Source: Endomicrobium sp. (GTDB lineage Bacteria; Elusimicrobiota; Endomicrobiia; Endomicrobiales; Endomicrobiaceae). Taken from it: a DNA stretch of 11,602 bases. Both the position numbers and the translations under genes were made by a program. Below the pieces are notes generated by a model. That model was not told where the DNA came from, did no database searches, and saw only the letters and a program-made list of their open reading frames with translations. Shown here one piece after another: positions 7,723-11,602 of the stretch (position 1 is its first letter; each line of letters opens with the position of its first letter). The stretch spans positions 1-11,602 of the forward strand of contig JAITOH010000012.1 in NCBI GenBank assembly GCA_031290055.1, given 5' to 3'.

Positions 7723-7889
7723 ACTTTTTGTTTTTGGGGTTTGTTATTGAATTGTTTGTTTCAATGATGACTAAGTTGTTTGTGAGTTTTTATGTGTGTG
7801 CACTATTTGCTGATATCTTTTAATTTGTCAAAAATTATAGAGGTATATTGTGCTAATGTTTTAGGTTTTCAGATATTGGGTTATAAAGC

Positions 7890-7895
7890 GGAGGA
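7890..7895 (+). promoter_or_regulatory. Ribosome binding site fixing the rpsK start
   Basis: GGAGGA lies four bases before the ATG at 7900. The frame stays open for 36 more codons upstream to an ATG at 7792, but that stretch looks like spacer and has no ribosome binding site, so this site fixes the start. Confidence 0.8.
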
Positions 7896-7899
7896 AAGT

Positions 7900-8292
7900 A
7901 TGGCAGAAGAAAAGAAAAGCAGTGTATCTAAGAAAAGAAGATACACTGGTGGAATTGCAAGAGCTTATATATTGTCGACATTTAACAATACAATTGTTAA
8001 TATAACAGATGATACGGGGAATACCCTGGTGTGGTTGTCTGCAGGTTGTTCAGGATTTAAAGGCACGAAAAAGGGAACTCCTTTTGCGGCTCAAATGACT
8101 GCGTCTATTGTAGGTAAAAAAGCTTTAGATATAGGAGTAAAGCAGGTTGCGGTTTTTGTAAATGGCCCAGGACCTGGACGAGAAACAGCTATAAGAGGTT
8201 TACAAAGTGCTGGGCTCGGAATAGTAACCATAAAAGATGTTACGCCCGTCCCACATAATGGGTGTCGTCCACCTAAGCTTAGGAGAGTTTGA
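7900..8292 (+). CDS. rpsK: 30S ribosomal protein S11
   Basis: S11 lies in the platform of the small subunit beside the E site and the mRNA exit path. From the ATG at 7900 the protein is 130 residues, the normal length. It shows the basic N-terminus ([33 protein letters not shown]), the core [35 protein letters not shown] and the conserved end [17 protein letters not shown]. The upstream open extension is not S11-like and is excluded. The spacer before the gene is 177 bp, the longest in the window. A possible promoter overlaps its stop codon. Confidence 0.97.
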   Translation: MAEEKKSSVSKKRRYTGGIARAYILSTFNNTIVNITDDTGNTLVWLSAGCSGFKGTKKGTPFAAQMTASIVGKKALDIGVKQVAVFVNGPGPGRETAIRGLQSAGLGIVTIKDVTPVPHNGCRPPKLRRV

Positions 8293-8316
8293 AGCAAGGA
8301 ACTAGTTACCTATATT
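8289..8316 (+). promoter_or_regulatory. Possible promoter before rpsD
   Basis: TTGAAG at 8289-8294 and TATATT at 8311-8316 are separated by 16 bases. They match the sigma-70 -35 and -10 consensus at four and five of six positions. The site begins at the rpsK stop and lies about 110 bases before rpsD, so it could drive rpsD-rpoA-rplQ. In DNA this A+T-rich such matches arise often by chance. Confidence 0.22.
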
Positions 8317-8429
8317 TTATTATAACATGGTGGGGGAAATTGCACTTAATATAAAAGTACAAATTTAATTGTTTTTGGAAATTGTTTTAAAATGTATTTT
8401 ATTAGATAATAATTGGAGGGTTTAAATAG

Positions 8430-9059
8430 GTGTCACGCTACTTAGGATCAGCATGCAAGTTATGTCGTAGGGAAAAAGAAAAACTCTTTCTTAAAGGAGT
8501 TAGGTGTTCTTCTGCGAGTTGTGCTCTTTGCAGGAGTAGAGGTAAGAAGGGGCCAGGACAGCATGGAGCGTCAAAAAGTAAACTATCTGATTACGCAAAA
8601 CATTTGCGTGAGAAACAGAAGGCTAAAAGAGTTTATGGTTTAACTGAAGAGCAGTTTGTCCATTATTACGAAGTGGCAGAAAAAATGAAAGGTTCTACTG
8701 GTGATAATTTGCTTAAACTTATTGAGCTAAGACTTGATAATGTGGTTTTTTGTCTAGGTATGGCTTTATCTAAAAAAATGGCCAGACAAATTGTAAATCA
8801 CGGCAATATTTTGGTTAATGGAAAGAGAGTAGATGTTCCGCGTTATCAGGTAAAAATCGGGGATGTTATAGCTATTAGTAAAAAATATAAAACGGGTGCA
8901 GTTATAAAAAACCTCATCGAAAATAAAACGTCAAATGTACCCTCTTGGTTGAGTTTTGATAAAAATAAAGTAATTGGGACAGTTGTAAGTGAGCCACTTA
9001 TTGGAGAAGCTTCTCATCCTATAGACAGTCAGCTTATTGTCGAATACTATTCAAAGTAA
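8430..9059 (+). CDS. rpsD: 30S ribosomal protein S4, zinc-binding form
   Basis: S4 is a primary 16S rRNA-binding protein that nucleates assembly of the small-subunit body. The protein is 209 residues. The N-terminus carries Cys9, Cys12, Cys26 and Cys31, the zinc site spacing of the cysteine-containing S4 class (for example Thermus), plus an extra Cys34. GKKGPGQHG follows, then a long helical section. The S4 RNA-binding domain begins around LIELRLDNVVFCLGMALSKKMARQIVNHGNILVNGKRV. The start is GTG, with GGAGGG at 8415-8420 nine bases before it. It sits between rpsK and rpoA in the normal order, with a 137-bp spacer before it and 51 bp after. Confidence 0.97.
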   Translation: MSRYLGSACKLCRREKEKLFLKGVRCSSASCALCRSRGKKGPGQHGASKSKLSDYAKHLREKQKAKRVYGLTEEQFVHYYEVAEKMKGSTGDNLLKLIELRLDNVVFCLGMALSKKMARQIVNHGNILVNGKRVDVPRYQVKIGDVIAISKKYKTGAVIKNLIENKTSNVPSWLSFDKNKVIGTVVSEPLIGEASHPIDSQLIVEYYSK

Positions 9060-9110
9060 ACTAACAGTTGTTAAAATGTTTGTTTATTAAGGCTATGAGG
9101 TTATAAAAGA

Positions 9111-10082
9111 ATGAAATCATCAGATTTAGAGAAATTGTGCAAACTTGTTTTAGATGAAAATTCCGCCACAAAATTTTATGGTCGTTTTATTGCAGAACCT
9201 TTTGAACGTGGTTATGGTCATACGATAGGAAATTCATTGAGGAGAATTCTTCTTTCAAGTATTGAAGGTGCTGCTATTACTTCTGTAAAAATTGCAGGAG
9301 CATTACATGAATTTACTGTTTTGAAAGGTGTTAAGGAAGATGTAGCTCAAATTATTTTAAATTTGAAAAAAATTCGGGTGAAACTCTATTCTGTAGGTTC
9401 GGAAAAGCTTTATTTGAAGGCTAATAAAGCTGGCAAAGTAACTGCTAAAGATATAGAGGTGAATGCGAATGTTGAGATGTTAAATTTTGAACAGGAAATT
9501 GCAAATATTGATAATGATGCTGAACTTGAAATGGAACTGGAGGTTTCCTCTGGGAAAGGATATGTTCTTGCTGAAGAACTAATTTCAAGTAAACATTCAG
9601 TAGGAACTATAAATCTTGATTGCTTGTTTTCACCGGTAACAAAAGTCAATTATGAGGTTGAAAACACGCGTGTAGAGCAAAGTCTCAATTATGATAGGCT
9701 TATTATGGAAATATGGACCGATGGATCTATATCTCCTCAAGAGTCTTTGGCGCGTTCTGCAATAATATTGAGCAATAAACTTATGATTTTTACAGGTAAT
9801 AATATTGAATTCGATGGTTCTGGAGAAGTTACTATTTCAGACAAAAAAAACAAAAAAAAAATTCTTAGTCAATCAGTAAGTGTTATGGATCTTTCGGTTA
9901 GAGTTTTGAACAGTTTAAAAAACGCAGGTATTGAAACTATTGGAGATCTTGTTTCAATGACTGAAAAAAACATGTTGGATTTTTATAGTTTAAAAAAACG
10001 TTCTTTTGATGAAGTGAAGTCTAAGCTTGAAAAATTAGATCTACATTTTGGAATGGAAATTGAATATGGAGAAAAAGAGTGA
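9111..10082 (+). CDS. rpoA: DNA-directed RNA polymerase alpha subunit
   Basis: The alpha dimer is the assembly platform for the beta and beta' subunits, and its C-terminal domain touches upstream promoter DNA and activators. The 323-residue protein has the N-terminal dimerisation motif FERGYGHTIGNSLRRILLSSIEGAAIT (31-57) and VEQSLNYDRLIMEIWTDGSISPQESLARSA (188-217). A Lys-rich linker lies around 244-250. The C-terminal domain runs from about 259 to 315 (DLSVRVLNSLKNAGIETIGDLV). Arg264 and Asn267 align with the DNA-contacting Arg265 and Asn268 of E. coli. The conserved Gly of the GKKS turn is Lys295 here by my alignment. The stop overlaps the rplQ start (GTGA). Confidence 0.97.
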   Translation: MKSSDLEKLCKLVLDENSATKFYGRFIAEPFERGYGHTIGNSLRRILLSSIEGAAITSVKIAGALHEFTVLKGVKEDVAQIILNLKKIRVKLYSVGSEKLYLKANKAGKVTAKDIEVNANVEMLNFEQEIANIDNDAELEMELEVSSGKGYVLAEELISSKHSVGTINLDCLFSPVTKVNYEVENTRVEQSLNYDRLIMEIWTDGSISPQESLARSAIILSNKLMIFTGNNIEFDGSGEVTISDKKNKKKILSQSVSVMDLSVRVLNSLKNAGIETIGDLVSMTEKNMLDFYSLKKRSFDEVKSKLEKLDLHFGMEIEYGEKE

Positions 10083-10435
10083 TAAAAACTTACAACGGGA
10101 GTAAACTTGGAGTTACAAGTTCTCATAAAAAAGCTATGCTTCGTAATTTAGCAACCGAGTTGTTTGTTCATGAAACAATAATAACTACGTTGCCTAAAGC
10201 AAGAGAACTTGTAAGATATTCTGAAAAACTTCTTACAAAAGCGAAAAGAGATGATTTAAGTGCTATAAGAGCAGTGAATAAAAAAATAAATAATAAAAAT
10301 AATGTTCTAAAAAAAATTTTTGGGGACCTACTACTGAGATATAAGGGGAAAAATGGTGGCTATACACAGATTATAAAAGTAGGAGTAAGGCGTGGAGATG
10401 CTGCTAATATGGCAATAGTTAAATTAATGGTTTAA
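10079..10435 (+). CDS. rplQ: 50S ribosomal protein L17
   Basis: L17 lies near the peptide exit tunnel of the large subunit. The protein is 118 residues, the usual length. The body is clear: KLGVTSSHKKAMLRNLATELFVHETIITTLPKARELVRYSEKLLTKAKRDD, and near the end GGYTQIIKVGVRRGDAANMAIVKL. The first nine residues (MIKTYNGSK) depart from the nearly invariant basic MRHRK-type start of the family, although the spacing to KLG is kept. The start is GTG inside the GTGA shared with the rpoA stop, with GGAG at 10068-10071 seven bases before it. No upstream alternative is plausible. A 119-bp spacer separates it from mreB. Confidence 0.96.
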   Translation: MIKTYNGSKLGVTSSHKKAMLRNLATELFVHETIITTLPKARELVRYSEKLLTKAKRDDLSAIRAVNKKINNKNNVLKKIFGDLLLRYKGKNGGYTQIIKVGVRRGDAANMAIVKLMV

Positions 10436-10475
10436 ATTTAGATCAAATTGTGAATAATTGATGAAAAGAAATATT

Positions 10476-10503
10476 TTTTGTGCATGTGCTGAGAGTTTTG
10501 TGC
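10476..10503 (+). repeat. Short direct repeat in the rplQ-mreB spacer
   Basis: TTTTGTGC occurs at 10476-10483 and again at 10496-10503, exactly 20 bases apart, or about two helical turns. A further ATGTGCT lies between the copies. It could be a tandem protein-binding site before mreB, but an eight-base repeat in T/G-rich spacer may be chance. Confidence 0.3.
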
Positions 10504-10545
10504 TTTAGCTAAAAAATTAATTTCTGTGTATGTTTTATTTTGTTG

Positions 10546-10551
10546 AGGGGG
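10546..10551 (+). promoter_or_regulatory. Ribosome binding site fixing the mreB start
   Basis: AGGGGG lies three bases before the GTG at 10555. A TTG at 10540 is also in frame, but using it would place this ribosome binding site inside the coding region as Arg-Gly. Confidence 0.7.
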
Positions 10552-10554
10552 AAA

Positions 10555-11586
10555 GTGTTCAATTACATTTTTGGATTGTTTTCGAATGATATGGGTATAG
10601 ATTTAGGTACAGCATCTGTTCTTGTTTTTGTTAAAGGCCAAGATATAGTTCTTAGAGAGCCGTCTGTTGTAGCTATAGAACGTGAAAGTAAGCGTGTTTT
10701 GGCTATAGGCATAGAAGCAAAAAAAATGCTTGGGAAAACACCTTCAAACATTGTTGCTATAAGACCTTTGAGGAATGGGGTTATTGCGGATTTTGAAGCT
10801 ACTGAGAAGATGATAAGATATTTTATAAAAAAAGTTCACAATAAAAGAACGCTCCTTCATCCAAGGGTAGTTATAGGTGTGCCTTCTGGAATTACTGAGG
10901 TTGAGAGAAGGGCTGTAAAGGAATCAGCAGAACAAGCTGGAGCCAGAGAAGTTCATCTTATTGATGAACCTATGGCTGCAGCGATTGGGGCAGGTATACA
11001 AATTCAAGAAGCTCAAGGAAGTATGATAGTTGATATTGGTGGTGGGACAACTGAAGTTGCTGTTATATCATTAGGTGGAATGGTTGTTGCAAAATCTCTT
11101 GAAATTGCAGGTGATAAAATGGACGAGGCAGTGGTTCAGTATTTTAGAAAAAAATATAATCTTACAATAGGTGACAATACGGCAGAAGAAGTTAAAATGA
11201 AAATAGGATCTGTATTTCCTATTGAAAGTGAACAATCGATAGATGTAAAAGGCAGGGGGCTACTTACTGGTCTTCCTCAAACAGTTAGTATTACGTCAGA
11301 AGAGGTAAGATTCGCACTTGCGGATCCTATGAAAAAAATAGTAGAAGTTGTAAAAAGTGTTCTCGAAGAAACGCCCCCAGAACTTGCTGCGGATCTTGTT
11401 GATCGGGGTATAACGTTAAGTGGAGGAGGGTCGCTTGTAAGGGGTCTTTCTGAACTATTGTCTCAGGAAACAAAACTCCCGGTAAGTTGCGCTGATGATC
11501 CTATCACTTGCGTAGTAAGAGGAACAGGGGCTTATTTAGGAGAATTAGATAATATAAAAAAATCTAAATTAAGAAATATGACATAA
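10555..11586 (+). CDS. mreB: Rod-shape-determining protein MreB (bacterial actin)
   Basis: MreB polymerises on the inner face of the membrane and directs lateral cell-wall synthesis. From the GTG at 10555 the protein is 343 residues, the normal length. It starts [28 protein letters not shown], the family N-terminus. Actin-fold nucleotide motifs are present: phosphate-1 DLGTAS at 16-21, phosphate-2 DIGGGTTE at 160-167, and the adenosine motif LSGGGSL at about 288-294. [13 protein letters not shown] is also present. The complete gene suggests a rod or curved cell, or at least retained peptidoglycan patterning. mreB is more often followed by mreC and mreD. Here it follows rplQ by 119 bp, and only 16 bases remain after its stop, so those partners cannot be checked. 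Confidence 0.96.
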   Translation: MFNYIFGLFSNDMGIDLGTASVLVFVKGQDIVLREPSVVAIERESKRVLAIGIEAKKMLGKTPSNIVAIRPLRNGVIADFEATEKMIRYFIKKVHNKRTLLHPRVVIGVPSGITEVERRAVKESAEQAGAREVHLIDEPMAAAIGAGIQIQEAQGSMIVDIGGGTTEVAVISLGGMVVAKSLEIAGDKMDEAVVQYFRKKYNLTIGDNTAEEVKMKIGSVFPIESEQSIDVKGRGLLTGLPQTVSITSEEVRFALADPMKKIVEVVKSVLEETPPELAADLVDRGITLSGGGSLVRGLSELLSQETKLPVSCADDPITCVVRGTGAYLGELDNIKKSKLRNMT

Positions 11587-11602
11587 ATAGTTTTTAAATT
11601 TT

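Noticed and set aside
7792..7899. 36-codon upstream extension of rpsK
   Set aside because: It is not S11-like and has no ribosome binding site at its ATG, while GGAGGA before the ATG at 7900 sets the start.

Overview
The window is one continuous plus-strand stretch of the bacterial spc and alpha ribosomal-protein clusters, followed by the cell-shape gene mreB. The gene order is rplX (3' end only), rplE, rpsN, rpsH, rplF, rplR, rpsE, rplO, secY, adk, map, infA, rpmJ, rpsM, rpsK, rpsD, rpoA, rplQ, mreB. All genes read left to right. I see no mobile element, CRISPR array, tRNA or rRNA, and no convincing minus-strand gene.

The DNA is strongly A+T-rich. The spacers are mostly 50-180 bp, long for this cluster, and they are rich in G and T but very poor in C on the coding strand. 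Six of the 18 genes with a visible start use GTG or TTG. Every ribosomal protein with a zinc-binding variant (L24, S14, S4, L36) carries the cysteine-containing form, as does adenylate kinase in its LID. rpmD (L30) is absent from its usual place between rpsE and rplO. Together this suggests a low-GC bacterium, possibly host-associated with a loosely packed genome. The overall look reminds me of Elusimicrobiota of the Endomicrobium type, but that is an impression and no phylogeny was run.

Layout: 1-113 is the tail of rplX. 219-3588 holds the spc ribosomal proteins L5, S14, S8, L6, L18, S5 and L15. 3728-6606 holds the secretion and processing block: the SecY channel, adenylate kinase and methionine aminopeptidase. 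6695-7165 holds IF-1 and L36. 7333-10435 is the alpha block: S13, S11, S4, RNA polymerase alpha and L17. 10555-11586 is mreB. Three gene pairs overlap by four bases (rpsE/rplO, secY/adk, rpoA/rplQ), which suggests translational coupling. Most other pairs are separated by 25-180 bp without a recognisable terminator, so long polycistronic transcription with possible internal promoters is the simplest reading.

Functionally, the genes supply ribosome parts, the initiation factor IF-1, the RNA polymerase alpha subunit, the channel for nascent membrane proteins and the enzyme that trims their N-terminal methionine. I did not find a previously undescribed system. The points worth a second look are the missing rpmD, the C-depleted spacers, a 16-bp perfect palindrome before secY, a hairpin before rplE, the linkage of mreB to rplQ, and a divergent L17 N-terminus.
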